A stretch of 64,000 nucleotides of DNA from an uncultured Halomicronema sp. (lineage in GTDB: Bacteria; Cyanobacteriota; Cyanobacteriia; Phormidesmidales; Phormidesmidaceae): contig CALCCA010000075.1 of the NCBI GenBank assembly GCA_937899725.1, positions 20,477-84,476 of the forward strand, read 5' to 3'. A model generated the notes under the pieces. That model was not told the origin of the DNA. It searched no databases and saw nothing but the letters and a program-made list of their open reading frames with translations. Positions 8,805 through 18,062 of this stretch are shown here, piece by piece. The translations under genes and the position numbers were made by a program. Numbering within the stretch: position 1 is the stretch's first letter; every line of letters starts with the position of its first letter.

Positions 8805-11048
8805 ATGCCACTTCCTACTAGGAAACCGGAACTGCCGTCTAATTTATGGCGGGCTCGGTTATCGCGTCGCATCGTATTTTGGGTCTTTATCAGCATTGTG
8901 GTGATTGAGGCAATCATCCTCGTACCTTCAGTGCTACGTCGCGAGCGCGAACTGTTGGAATATCTGCAGGCGCTGTCGGGTGCGCAAGCCGAAGGGGTAC
9001 TCAGCACCAAGGGCGACCTGAGTACGGCAAACGATGCCAAAGTGCTCGACAGCCTCGAAAGCTTGCTGAGCAATGAAGTGGTTTTAGGAGGCGCGCTCTA
9101 TCGCACCGATCGCACCCCGGTCGGTGAATTTGGCGAAGTCCCAGAGCTAACTCTTGAGGCTGCCTTATCACAGGCCCAAAGCCAGAGTGGTGGCGATCGT
9201 TATAACCGGCGCACGCAGCGTTATGATGCGCTGTCGCAGATGGTCTCTCTCGGGGGACGATACTATCTGATCATTCGCCACGATGCGACCTGGGTCGGGC
9301 GCGAGTTTTACTTCTTTATTGCCCGCATCACGGGTCTCGTGTTTATTATTTCGGTATTTGTCACTGGGGCGACGATGGTCGTGCTCGATCGCTTGGTGAT
9401 TTCTGCCGTCTTAGCCCTGCGGCGTGATCTGCGGCAGGCGGGCCAGTCCATTCGCCAAAATGAAGATGTGCGATCGCTGTCCTTTGAGTCGGTCAAGCGC
9501 GAAAAGCTCCGACAGGATGAACTGGGCGACGTCATCACCACCTTTGAAGAAATGGTGAATCAAGTCGGTGCGGCCAACACGGAACGGGATCACGCCGAAG
9601 CCGCCCTACGCCTCTCCGAGGAAAAGTTTTCAAAATCGTTTTATGCCAGCCCCAACCCCATGAGTCTGAGCATTTTTGAAACGGGGGAGCTGCTCGAAGT
9701 CAACGATAGCTTTTTGGGCCTCTATGGGGCGAGCCGCGACGCCGTGGTGGGCAAAACTGCTGCTGACTTGGCCCTTTGGGCTGATCTAAGCGATCGCGAG
9801 GCGCTGTTAACAATCCTCCAAAAACAAGGATTCGTCCGCAATCAAGAATATCGGTTTCGCACCGCTAGGCAGCGCTACCGCATCGTGCTTTACTCGGCAG
9901 AAATCGTTTTTTTGGATGGTCAACGCTGCATTCTTTCCGTTTCTAACGACATTACCGAGCGCAAAGCTGCCGAAGAAGCGCTGATCGAAAGCGAACAGCG
10001 TTTTCGCACCTTGATTGACCAAGCCACCGATGCCCTGTTTGTCGTGGATACTGATGGCCGCCTGATCGATGCCAATCGCGAGGCTTGCCATACGCTGGGC
10101 TATACCCGCGACGAGCTGCTGCAGTTGTCAGTCCCAGACGTGCAAAAAGCGGTGAGTCTCACTGAGCTAGAGCATGATTGGCAGCTGCAGCCCGGTGAGG
10201 CCACTACCCGTGAGGGCATCCACCAGCGCAAAGACGGCAGTCAGTTTCCCGTTGAGGTGCGTTTGGGACGCATTGAAATTGGGGGGCGATCGGTGCTGCT
10301 GGCGCTAGCTCGCGATATCACGACCCGCCAACAAATGGCCCAAGCTCAAGCGCGACTGGCCGAAATTGGCGAACTCGCGGCCATGATCGTCCATGAAGTC
10401 CGCAATCCGCTGACCACAGTCCTCATGGGCCTCCATTCTTTTGAACAGATGGATTTGCCCGATCGCGCCAAGATGCGCCTGGCTTTTGCGCTAGAAGAAT
10501 CTGAGCGACTGCAGCGGCTGCTCAACGAAATTTTGATGTATGCCCGTGAGCAGCAGCTAGATCTGGCGCCGTTAGAGGTGGGGCCATTTTTGCAAACGCT
10601 GAGCGATGAATTTAGCCATCAGCCCGTGGCGACTGAACGCACCCTCAAAACTCGCGGCCTCGATCAGGCGGGCCATATTGCCGGCGATCGAGATCGGTTG
10701 AAACAAGTGTTTATCAACCTGCTCAGCAACGCTTGCGAAGCAGCCCCCACCGATGAGGTGATCACCTGCACCATGGTCGAAGGCCCTGACTGTGTGGTGG
10801 TGACGGTGCACAATGGCGGCCCCCCGATTCCCGCCGATGTGCTGCCTAAGTTAACTCAGCCTTTTTTCACCACCAAATCGAGCGGCAATGGCTTGGGCCT
10901 CGCCATCACCCGCCGCATCATTGAAGCCCACGGCGGCACTCTGCATTTTGCCTCAACGGCTGAGGCGGGCACCACCGTGACGGTACAGCTGCCCGTTCAC
11001 CTCACCTGCAGTGTGAATGGCGATGACATGGATGCTGCAAGTCCCTGA
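8805..11048 (+). CDS. membrane-bound PAS-PAS sensor histidine kinase
   Basis: A 747-aa sensor kinase. A transmembrane helix at about residues 21-44 and another at about 170-195 bracket a periplasmic domain. A HAMP-like linker and two PAS domains follow (about 275-390 and 400-515). The HisKA motif has phospho-acceptor His530 in MIVHEVRNPLT. The ATPase domain shows the N box (INLLSNACEA, near 637), VHNGGP and the G2 box SGNGLGL (near 695). All catalytic motifs look intact. There is no fused receiver and no response regulator beside it, so its partner is encoded elsewhere. An in-frame TTG four codons upstream is an alternative start. Confidence 0.88.
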   Translation: MPLPTRKPELPSNLWRARLSRRIVFWVFISIVVIEAIILVPSVLRRERELLEYLQALSGAQAEGVLSTKGDLSTANDAKVLDSLESLLSNEVVLGGALYRTDRTPVGEFGEVPELTLEAALSQAQSQSGGDRYNRRTQRYDALSQMVSLGGRYYLIIRHDATWVGREFYFFIARITGLVFIISVFVTGATMVVLDRLVISAVLALRRDLRQAGQSIRQNEDVRSLSFESVKREKLRQDELGDVITTFEEMVNQVGAANTERDHAEAALRLSEEKFSKSFYASPNPMSLSIFETGELLEVNDSFLGLYGASRDAVVGKTAADLALWADLSDREALLTILQKQGFVRNQEYRFRTARQRYRIVLYSAEIVFLDGQRCILSVSNDITERKAAEEALIESEQRFRTLIDQATDALFVVDTDGRLIDANREACHTLGYTRDELLQLSVPDVQKAVSLTELEHDWQLQPGEATTREGIHQRKDGSQFPVEVRLGRIEIGGRSVLLALARDITTRQQMAQAQARLAEIGELAAMIVHEVRNPLTTVLMGLHSFEQMDLPDRAKMRLAFALEESERLQRLLNEILMYAREQQLDLAPLEVGPFLQTLSDEFSHQPVATERTLKTRGLDQAGHIAGDRDRLKQVFINLLSNACEAAPTDEVITCTMVEGPDCVVVTVHNGGPPIPADVLPKLTQPFFTTKSSGNGLGLAITRRIIEAHGGTLHFASTAEAGTTVTVQLPVHLTCSVNGDDMDAASP

Positions 11049-11118
11049 AATCAGCTGGTGGTGATCGCGGGGCAACCCGTACCTCGACCTTCGGAATTTA
11101 CCGCCGCTGCCGCCTGAA

Positions 11119-11149
11119 GTCCTGTTTAACCTTTCGTTACAATCAGGAC
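11119..11149 (+). promoter_or_regulatory. possible promoter with flanking dyad before the M50 protease gene
   Basis: TACAAT at 11138-11143 resembles a -10 box. A 17-base spacer leads back to TGAAGT, a poor -35. GTCCTG (11119-11124) and CAGGAC (11144-11149) form an inverted pair around the -10, which could be an operator. Confidence 0.35.
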
Positions 11150-11209
11150 ATTAAAGCGGATTGATAGCGCAACCGGTCAAGCCGCGTTCAACGTTTTCGA
11201 GGTGCCCAC

Positions 11210-12349
11210 ATGAACGGCAACTTACGGGTCGGGAACCTGTTCGGGATTCCCTTCTATGTCAATGTTTCTTGGTTTTTAGTTTTAGCCCTAATCACGTGGA
11301 ACTACGGCAGCGCCCTGTCTGGGGCCTTTCCCACGTTACCCGGTACGCTGTCTTGGCTGTTGGGCTTGGCGGCGGCGCTGCTGCTGTTTAGCTCGGTGTT
11401 AGCTCATGAGCTGGGTCACAGCTTTGCGGCCATTCAGCAAGGGATTGGCGTCAACTCCATTACGCTGTTTTTGTTCGGCGGGCTCGCGGCCCTCGAAAAA
11501 GAGTCCGATAATCCTGGCGGTGCCTTTAAGGTGGCGATTGCCGGGCCGGTGGTCAGTCTGGTGTTGTTTGTGCTGCTTTCTACCGTGGGTCAGGTGTTCG
11601 CTCTGGGCGGGCCGGTGGGCGCAATTGTGTCGCTGTTGGCTTACATCAACTTGGCCTTAGGCGTGTTTAACCTGCTGCCCGGTCTGCCGCTAGACGGGGG
11701 CAACGTGCTCAAGGCGATTGTTTGGAAGGTGACCGGTAACCCTTATAAGGGCACCGCGTTTGCTAGTCGGGCCGGACAGGTGATTGGCTGGTTAGCGATC
11801 GGCATCGGGACTGCCGCCATCCTACGCATCAGCACGTTTGGCAGTAGCTGGACGCTGCTCATCGGCTGGTTCTTGCTGAGCAATGCTAATCGTTCTGCTC
11901 AATCAGCATCAGTACAACAGCGTCTGGATGGTCTCACCGCCCAGGATGCGCTGGTCGACAACAGCCCCATCGTGGCTCAGCAAGCTTCGTTGCGAGAGTT
12001 TGCCGACGAGGTATTGCTGAACTCAACGAGCAACTGGCAGCGATTTTTAGTCGTGGATACCGAGGGCCAGCTAGTCGGCACCATATCGGTAGAGGCGCTA
12101 CAGACGGTGTCTCGCGATCGCTGGGCCGTGACGACCGTAGGCGACGTGATGACAGCCGAAACGGCACTCACCACCATTCGCTCTAACGAATCACTCCTCG
12201 ACGTTGTGCAAACCCTCGAAGCGCAAAAGCTCTCGGTGCTTGCTGTGATTCGCGACAACGGTCAGCTTATGGGCTTATTGGAGAAGCAGGCGATCGTCCG
12301 GCTCATGCAAGGGCAGGCGTCTAAAATCAATCCGGTACCGGCCAAGTAG
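11210..12349 (+). CDS. M50 (site-2-type) membrane metalloprotease with CBS pair
   Basis: A 379-aa intramembrane zinc protease. The HELGH motif near residue 65 and the distal zinc ligand in GLPLDGGNVLK give the active site. About six hydrophobic segments fill residues 10-225, and two CBS repeats occupy about 245-370 (the second ends near VLAVIRDNGQLMGLLEK). This matches the Rip2/SpoIVFB-like CBS branch of site-2 proteases, which cleave membrane-bound anti-sigma factors or similar substrates; the CBS pair probably senses adenine nucleotides. GAGGTG before the ATG supports the start. It stands alone, converging on tRNA-fMet. Confidence 0.88.
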   Translation: MNGNLRVGNLFGIPFYVNVSWFLVLALITWNYGSALSGAFPTLPGTLSWLLGLAAALLLFSSVLAHELGHSFAAIQQGIGVNSITLFLFGGLAALEKESDNPGGAFKVAIAGPVVSLVLFVLLSTVGQVFALGGPVGAIVSLLAYINLALGVFNLLPGLPLDGGNVLKAIVWKVTGNPYKGTAFASRAGQVIGWLAIGIGTAAILRISTFGSSWTLLIGWFLLSNANRSAQSASVQQRLDGLTAQDALVDNSPIVAQQASLREFADEVLLNSTSNWQRFLVVDTEGQLVGTISVEALQTVSRDRWAVTTVGDVMTAETALTTIRSNESLLDVVQTLEAQKLSVLAVIRDNGQLMGLLEKQAIVRLMQGQASKINPVPAK

Positions 12350-12365
12350 CCTAACACGGTCGGCT

Positions 12366-12399
12366 GACACCGGTTCAAACAGAAACCTGAACCGGTGTC
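12366..12399 (+). terminator. 12-bp hairpin after the M50 protease gene
   Basis: GACACCGGTTCA (12366-12377) pairs perfectly with TGAACCGGTGTC (12388-12399) around a 10-base loop, 17 bases past the protease stop codon. There is no U-tract immediately after it. It is the first of two tandem hairpins between convergent transcripts. Confidence 0.55.
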
Positions 12400-12418
12400 T
12401 GGCCCGCTGGTTCATACT

Positions 12419-12455
12419 AAAAGCGCCGTTCACAATCACTGTGAACGGCGCTTTT
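12419..12455. terminator. bidirectional terminator between the M50 protease and tRNA-fMet
   Basis: A 15-bp perfect stem (AAAAGCGCCGTTCAC, 12419-12433, with its complement at 12441-12455) and a 7-base loop. A-rich on one side and T-rich on the other, it works as an intrinsic terminator in both directions. It starts nine bases from the CCA end of the tRNA. Confidence 0.8.
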
Positions 12456-12463
12456 AAGTTGCT

Positions 12464-12540
<77 letters not shown>

Positions 12541-12678
12541 TCGGCTTATCCACTATAGCGAATAATGTTCGAGTTAAACGAAAAACCGCGATTGAATCTC
12601 AATCGAATTCTCGATATCTTGCCGAAACGCGGTACAGCCACCGTCTGACTATCCGTAAATGAACACTTTCAGAACCGC

Positions 12679-13188
12679 TTATTCTGACGTGTCGTCTTGA
12701 GGCGACGTTGCCTCGACTTCTTCGGTGACAATATTGAGCTCTTTATCGAACGTTGTAGTGGCTTTTTCCAGTTCAGCGTTGAGAGCGGCGGCGGCGGCCT
12801 CATTAGCCGCTTTGAGCTTGGCAGCAGCGGCCGCTTGCTCGGCTTGCAGGACCTGCTCAATCTCCAGGCTGTTGGTTTCGATGATTTCCTCAGCAGCTAT
12901 CGGCGCGGTCTCTACGCTATCGCTGGCCTGATCGTTCAGCTCATCCAAGGGCGCGATCGCGGCGTCTGGTTCGAGAGTGGGGGTGTCGTCTGGTGCCGCC
13001 GGGGTGTCGCTGGTCGTGATCACACTGGCAGGGCGATCGCTCTGCTGCAGCTGATCCGATACCGATTCCAGCTGGGGTAAATCTTCTATGGCTGTTGGGC
13101 TACAGGCGGCGGTGCTGATCAATAGACACACTAACGCCAGAGTGGCGATGCAGCGTCGGCCGAGGGCGGTCAGTTTCATGGAGGGCAT
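12679..13188 (-). CDS. Ala/Glu-rich secreted protein or lipoprotein
   Basis: About 169 aa, with no family I recognise. A basic N-terminus and a hydrophobic stretch (about residues 10-29) end in STAAC, an imperfect lipobox, so a lipid-anchored protein is likely. The mature part is acidic and rich in Ala, Glu, Asp and Thr. Residues about 105-150 (EQAAAAAKLKAANEAAAAAL) look like a helical or coiled segment. The ATG at 13188 or the one at 13179 is favoured over an upstream frame extension because the signal peptide begins there. Confidence 0.6.
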   Translation of the reverse strand: MPSMKLTALGRRCIATLALVCLLISTAACSPTAIEDLPQLESVSDQLQQSDRPASVITTSDTPAAPDDTPTLEPDAAIAPLDELNDQASDSVETAPIAAEEIIETNSLEIEQVLQAEQAAAAAKLKAANEAAAAALNAELEKATTTFDKELNIVTEEVEATSPQDDTSE

Positions 13189-13420
13189 GGTTTTATGACT
13201 GAAGAGCAGCGCGAGAGCGGAGCGAAACGCTGAAGGATTGTGCAAATCACACCCCAATTTTAGGGGACTTTGAAACGGGTTCTCTCTAGGATTGGCGTTG
13301 CAGGTACAAAATCGGGTTGGCGCTGACAGTCTTGATCGGGTTGGCGGCTATTTATCGCTTTGGAGGGATGAAATTGCGCGATCGCGGCTGGCATAGTAGT
13401 AACACGAATAATTTGGCCCG

Positions 13421-13843
13421 ATGAATAATACTGCCAAGCTCAAGCAACTCAACCGTATTCGCCGCCTCACTCGCCTGATGGATACGGCTTTCAAAGTGCC
13501 AGGGTTGGGCTTGAAGGTGGGGCTAGACCCGATTGTAGGATTAATACCGGGCGTTGGTGATGTGGTCTCAACCGCGACATCGGCCTACATCATCTTTTTG
13601 GCAACGCAGTTTCAGTTGCCGAAGGGAATGATTGGCAAAATGGCCATGAACGTCGGGTTAGAATTTTTGGTCGGCGCAGTGCCGCTGTTAGGCGACGTGT
13701 TTGACGCTTTCTTCAAGTCAAATGTGCGTAACCTGGCGTTACTAGAGGCGCATCTTCAAGGCACGTCGCCCACGTTACAGGCTGATGATGACTTAGACCT
13801 CGCCAGCGTTTCACCCAGCTTGGGTGAGGTTCGGAGCAGCTAG
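13421..13843 (+). CDS. DUF4112 membrane protein
   Basis: A 140-aa protein of the DUF4112 family. The signature GLDPIVGLIPGVGD is at about residues 34-47, and a partly mirrored VGAVPLLGDVFDAFFK at about 86-101. Two hydrophobic segments lie between and after them. The function of the family is unknown; members are widespread in cyanobacteria and proteobacteria. The last 4 bases overlap, tail to tail, the end of the truncated Uma2 gene. Confidence 0.85.
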   Translation: MNNTAKLKQLNRIRRLTRLMDTAFKVPGLGLKVGLDPIVGLIPGVGDVVSTATSAYIIFLATQFQLPKGMIGKMAMNVGLEFLVGAVPLLGDVFDAFFKSNVRNLALLEAHLQGTSPTLQADDDLDLASVSPSLGEVRSS

Positions 13844-14262
13844 GTTTGGCCGGTAGCTCTCTTTTCGCGGAGTGGTTTGAGAGAGTCACTGGGCGACCTT
13901 AGTTCCACTACAAAATCAGGACACAATGGGCAAAAGCTTTCTCGTTCTTCTAGGGTTAGGGCTTCCCAACGAGACAGTTCTACCCAGGCCGCATCGGGTG
14001 AACGAAACGCCCCATTCGGCAGTTGAAACATCGTACTAGAGTCAAACGCTACGCCTAAACCGGTTTGCTGATTCCACACTCCCAACTGCATCAAAATGTT
14101 GAGGTTTCGGCGTCCGGTTTCACCACTCGTTGGCGACATGATGACCAATTCTCCTGTGGCAGTGCGCTCCAACCTAGCCTCAAGATTCGCTTCACAGAGA
14201 GATTTAAAGGCGTCCTGGGTCAATTGAGCCACAGGATGTAAATTCAGAGTTAAAGCCGTCAT
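13840..14262 (-). pseudogene. truncated Uma2-family (DUF820) protein
   Basis: A 140-aa Uma2-type PD-(D/E)XK nuclease-like protein. The N-terminal two thirds are well kept: LERTATGELVIMSPT, RSPDAAWV, LCPDFVVELRSPSDSLKPLREK. Full-length members continue with a block like the MEEYLDNGCRLGWLIDP of the copy at 46790-47392. Here the frame leaves the family after REK and stops ten residues later, so about 50 residues are missing. The Asp and Glu-x-x-Ser active-site region is present, so residual function cannot be excluded. The tail abuts the DUF4112 stop, suggesting a deletion that joined the two genes. Confidence 0.72.
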
Positions 14263-14323
14263 GGTGTGGGTCGAGCCTCTCTAGACGCAAACCTTGCTTT
14301 AATCATAACGACCAGAATTAAGG

Positions 14324-16684
14324 CTACTCTGCTCGCTGCAGTTTGGTGAGTTTGGGGTCGATAATCTTGCGGCCCTGATTGGGAAACTTCACCGCCAGAC
14401 AAATCTTGTTGCCCGCGCCAAAAATGTGGGTCACTTCTCCCGCGCCGTAGGCATCATGCACCACAATATCGCCCACAGTCCAGTCAAATTCGTGGGCACC
14501 GCTGCCGGGTGTGGCGGCGACTTCCTTTTTCTGACGCACATCGCGGATGGAAGTAGTCATGCGCTGGGGCAACCCTATCCCTGCATTCGTGGTGATGTAA
14601 TCCATCGGCAGCTCACCGAGAAACAGTGAGGGGCTGGCCGGTTCGCGATTGCCGTAGAGTCGCCGCGCCCGCGCATAGGAAATAAACAGCCGCTCTTTAG
14701 CGCGAGTGATGCCGACATAGCAGAGGCGGCGCTCTTCTTCGATCGCAGCGGGGTCTTCGAGCGATCGAAAGTTGGGAAACAGTCCCTGCTCTAACCCGAC
14801 GAGGAACACGACGGGAAACTCCAGGCCCTTAGAAGAGTGCAGCGTCATTAGCGAAACCGAGTTGCCCGCTTCGTTCACGTCATCCAAATCGGAGGCGAGG
14901 GAAGCATTAGCGAGAAAGGCGATCAGCGAACTGTCTTCGTTTTCTTCCTCAAATTGCAGCACCGCGTTGTAGAGCTCTTGTACGTTGCCGACTCGTTCCA
15001 GCGCTTCGTCCGTGCCTTCGGCTTTCAACGCATCCAGATAGCCAGAGTCTTCCAGCAGTTCTTGAATGATCTCCGAGCCCTTAGACTGATCGAGCTGGCC
15101 GCGATACTTCTTGATCAGCCGCGCAAATTCAAGGACGCCTTTGGCCGATCGCCCGGCCAAAGTTTTCACCGATGTTTCATCACTGAGAATTTCCCACAGG
15201 GGAATGTTGCCCAGGGTTTGAGTGGCCTGGTCGAGTTTGTCGATCGTGCCTTTGCCGACGCCGCGTCGGGGCACATTGATGACGCGCTTGATGCTAACGG
15301 TATCTGCCGGGTTGGCGATCGCCCGCAGGTAAGCCAGCACGTCTTTGATTTCGCGGCGATCGTAAAACCGCAGGCCGCCCACGACCTGATAGGGAATGCT
15401 GTAGCGGGTCAGGACTTCTTCAAAGGAGCGCGACTGGGCGTTAGTGCGATAGAGAATGGCAAAGTGCCCCCACTTCAGCTCGGGATGCTGAAACTCTAAA
15501 TTGCGAATCTGCCCCACGACAAAATCGGCTTCGTGCAGTTCATCTTCGGCCTTGTAGCAGAGAATCGACTCGCCCTCGCCTCGCGTCGCCCGCAACACCT
15601 TATCGATGCGCTCAGTGTTGTTCTCAATAATGTGATTCGCCACATCCAAAATGTTGGAGGTTGAGCGGTAGTTTTCCTCCAGTTTGATCATGGTGCGAGT
15701 GTCGTCGTCGGGCAGACTGTCGCCAAAGTCATCCTGAAAGTTCATCAAAATGGTGAAATCAGCCGCCCGGAAAGAATAGATGCTCTGGTCGGCGTCGCCC
15801 ACGACAAAGGTGGAGCGGTTGCGCCAGTCGTTGAAGCGCTCCATCGATTCGCCATTGGTGGTGAGCAGGCGAATCAGATCGTACTGGGTGCGGTTGGTGT
15901 CTTGGTACTCGTCCACCAGAATGTGGCGAAAGCGATGGTGCCAATAGCCCAGCACTGATTCATTTTGTTGAAACAGCTTGACGGGGATGAGAATCAGGTC
16001 GTCAAAGTCGAGGGCATTGTTCTCAGCCAGGGCTTTTTCGTAGTGGCGATACACCTCGGCGATAATCTTGCCCCGGTAGTTGGGCTGATCTTTCTCTAGC
16101 TCTGCTGGGGTGAAGTTTTGGTTCTTCGCATTGCTGATGGCGTAGCGCACCGATCGCGGATTGAACTTTTTATCATCCAAGTTCATCTGCTTGGTGACAA
16201 TGGTCTTCACCAGGCTCTGAGCGTCGGATTCATCAAAAATCGAGAAGGTCTTTTTCCACGTATAGCCGTCGGGGTGCTGGTACTTCTCAATGTCAAATCG
16301 CAAAATGCGCGAGCACAAGGCATGGAAGGTGCCAATCCACAGAAATTTGGTGACGTTTTTGTAAACGTGCGATTTGAGCTTGGTTTGCTCGTATTGCGGC
16401 AGTGTCGACAGCGACTTGCCATGCTTCGCTTCCGCTTCCTGCTCGGCAAACAGCACCTCAATCCGCTCTTTCATCTCTTTGGCGGCTTTATTGGTAAAGG
16501 TCACCGCCAAAATGTTTTCGGGGTCAACGCGGTGGTTGAGCACTAGGTTGGCAATGCGGAAGGTGAGGGCGCGGGTTTTGCCCGATCCGGCTCCAGCCAC
16601 CACCAGCAGGGGGCCACAGAAGTGCTCAACGGCAGCACGTTGGGAAGGATTGAGCTTAACGAGAAAGTCGGTGGAAGCCGTCAT
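14324..16684 (-). CDS. pcrA: PcrA/UvrD superfamily 1 DNA helicase
   Basis: A 786-aa 3'-5' helicase for nucleotide excision repair, mismatch repair and clearing of recombinase or replication blocks. Walker A AGAGSGKT is near residue 32. DEYQDTNRTQY (motif II), GDADQSIYSFRAAD (motif III), YRTNAQSR, VSLMTLHSSKGLEFPVVF (motif V) and YVGITRAKERL (motif VI) are all intact and in order. The C-terminus ends in a basic tail with a Tudor-like segment (GDIVVHDAYGAGEVTHIFG), as in PcrA. The ATG two codons after an in-frame TTG is preferred. Confidence 0.95.
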   Translation of the reverse strand: MTASTDFLVKLNPSQRAAVEHFCGPLLVVAGAGSGKTRALTFRIANLVLNHRVDPENILAVTFTNKAAKEMKERIEVLFAEQEAEAKHGKSLSTLPQYEQTKLKSHVYKNVTKFLWIGTFHALCSRILRFDIEKYQHPDGYTWKKTFSIFDESDAQSLVKTIVTKQMNLDDKKFNPRSVRYAISNAKNQNFTPAELEKDQPNYRGKIIAEVYRHYEKALAENNALDFDDLILIPVKLFQQNESVLGYWHHRFRHILVDEYQDTNRTQYDLIRLLTTNGESMERFNDWRNRSTFVVGDADQSIYSFRAADFTILMNFQDDFGDSLPDDDTRTMIKLEENYRSTSNILDVANHIIENNTERIDKVLRATRGEGESILCYKAEDELHEADFVVGQIRNLEFQHPELKWGHFAILYRTNAQSRSFEEVLTRYSIPYQVVGGLRFYDRREIKDVLAYLRAIANPADTVSIKRVINVPRRGVGKGTIDKLDQATQTLGNIPLWEILSDETSVKTLAGRSAKGVLEFARLIKKYRGQLDQSKGSEIIQELLEDSGYLDALKAEGTDEALERVGNVQELYNAVLQFEEENEDSSLIAFLANASLASDLDDVNEAGNSVSLMTLHSSKGLEFPVVFLVGLEQGLFPNFRSLEDPAAIEEERRLCYVGITRAKERLFISYARARRLYGNREPASPSLFLGELPMDYITTNAGIGLPQRMTTSIRDVRQKKEVAATPGSGAHEFDWTVGDIVVHDAYGAGEVTHIFGAGNKICLAVKFPNQGRKIIDPKLTKLQRAE

Positions 16685-16821
16685 GGGCAAGGGGCAGCGT
16701 GGGGGCGAACATCCCTTAGTATGACATTCCTGCCAACTTTGAACGTTTAGCTGGCAAGCATTCTAGACGAGTCTCTGCTTTGGCTTACTAGCAGGCATCG
16801 AGTCCATAGGGATGACTTTGC

Positions 16822-17181
16822 CTATCCCTCGTAGTGAGTAGGTTCTAACAATAAGTAAAGGCCGTCCAGAATTTGGCGAACTCGTTGTGGTGACAAGGTG
16901 CCGATCTTTTCATTCAGTTGACTGCGATCGACCGTGAATACTTGAGAAATGTTAACGACGCTAGGCTTAGCCAGATTGGCTTCACCCTGATTCAGCAAGA
17001 CATTGCCGGGCGCTTTGGCACGTTTGAGATTGGAAGTAAGCGCACAAACAACAACCGTCCGGATGTTGCTGTTATTGAAGTCGTTGTTTTGAATGACGAC
17101 ATGGGGATGCCGATAGCCGGGGGCTGAACCGATGGGATCGCCTAAATCAACCCAATAAATATCGCCTTGCTGGACTACCAT
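16822..17181 (-). CDS. PemK/MazF-type endoribonuclease toxin
   Basis: A 119-aa toxin of the CcdB/PemK fold. The N-terminal QQGDIYWVDLGDPIGSAPGYRHPHVV is the conserved MazF/PemK first strand and loop with the catalytic Arg. VVVCALTSNL and SVVNISQVFTVDRSQL complete the family core. MazF toxins cut mRNA at short sequence motifs. Its start overlaps the upstream antitoxin end by seven bases, the usual antitoxin-toxin coupling. Nothing suggests damage. Confidence 0.88.
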   Translation of the reverse strand: MVVQQGDIYWVDLGDPIGSAPGYRHPHVVIQNNDFNNSNIRTVVVCALTSNLKRAKAPGNVLLNQGEANLAKPSVVNISQVFTVDRSQLNEKIGTLSPQRVRQILDGLYLLLEPTHYEG

Positions 17182-17432
17182 TCCCCTTCAACTAAATTGC
17201 GGTGACTAGTCCGCATCGTCTGGAGCAAGCGGCTCTCATCTTCATCCCAGTCGTCCGCATAGGCGGCGTTGATCTCGGCAACCAGATCGGGCCGTTTTCG
17301 GTATCGCCGAATAAAGTCTTGCAATGCCAATGTGACCAATCGACTCCAGGAGATCTGAAGTTCCCGGGCGAGGGTCTGAGAATCATTGATGAGCGATTCT
17401 TGAATGGGGAGGCCAGTCGGTTGATCTGCCAT
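17175..17432 (-). CDS. MazE/RHH-type antitoxin of the PemK/MazF pair
   Basis: An 85-aa antitoxin. Residues about 18-45 (DSQTLARELQISWSRLVTLALQDFIRRY) match a ribbon-helix-helix-like DNA-binding region, and the acidic C-terminal half (ADDWDEDESRLLQ) is the probable toxin-binding tail. The ATG at 17432 is favoured because the upstream in-frame part (15 residues) is not domain-like. The 7-base overlap with the toxin supports one operon under autoregulation. Confidence 0.8.
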   Translation of the reverse strand: MADQPTGLPIQESLINDSQTLARELQISWSRLVTLALQDFIRRYRKRPDLVAEINAAYADDWDEDESRLLQTMRTSHRNLVEGEW

Positions 17433-17556
17433 GGGATTGTGGAAAACAGCTGAGGCTATTACCTGAAGTTTAGCCAAATTGAGCAGGGATTATAGTAATG
17501 GCGTCGATCTATTCTGTTCTAATCTATTGGCGGCTCTGACTATACAGGCTGTCTAG

Positions 17557-17709
17557 CGCGATCGCCAGTCGGCAAAATTTTGGCTCAGTCCTGTTTCACT
17601 AGCGAAAAATCGAGGCGTCAAAGCTCCAGAACTCAACGATATTACTCGGCTATTGGCGGAACACGAGCAGACTTTGTTGGAGGCTTGGCATGACTACCTT
17701 GACGCTTGA
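17557..17709 (+). pseudogene. 3' remnant of a DUF4160 gene
   Basis: This frame, closed by TAG just upstream, encodes about 50 residues ending in TGA: it reads AKFWLSPVSLAKNRG, then APELNDITRLLAEHEQ, then LLEAWHDYLDA. That is the C-terminal half of DUF4160 proteins. The N-terminal half with the usual HxHV-type segment is absent, and no start codon with a ribosome binding site is visible. DUF4160 genes usually sit just upstream of DUF2442 genes, as here, with a short overlap. Confidence 0.65.
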
Positions 17710-17980
17710 AGCAGAACCCCTTGCAACCCAGATTCAAGTCACCCATGAAAAACTGATTGTCGATTTAGTAGATGGGCGCAGTTTGCTAGTGCCGCTGTTT
17801 TGGTACCCCCGTCTGCAACACGCCAGCGATGAAGAGCGCCAGGATTGGCAGCTTTTAGGAGATGGCTTTGCGATCGAATGGCCGTCTCTTGATGAGCATA
17901 TCGGTATTGAGGGATTGCTAGCAGGCAAACCAAGTGGGGAAAGTCGGCGTTCCTTTGAACGTTGGCTAGCTGCAAGCTAG
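17690..17980 (+). CDS. DUF2442 protein
   Basis: A 96-aa DUF2442 protein. The family core LIVDLVDGRSLLVPLFWYPRL and the closing blocks GFAIEWPSLDEHIGIEGLL and KPSGESRRSFERWL are complete. DUF2442 with DUF4160 forms a two-gene unit widely proposed to be toxin-antitoxin-like. Its partner here survives only as a fragment, so this is an orphan. GGAGG lies upstream of the ATG inside the DUF4160 remnant. Confidence 0.82.
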   Translation: MTTLTLEAEPLATQIQVTHEKLIVDLVDGRSLLVPLFWYPRLQHASDEERQDWQLLGDGFAIEWPSLDEHIGIEGLLAGKPSGESRRSFERWLAAS

Positions 17981-18062
17981 AGATAGCCGTTCTGTCCGGG
18001 CGGCTTGGATTTATTGCAAATGCTACCTTTGAGAAAATGATGTTTAAGAAAATCATCATCCC

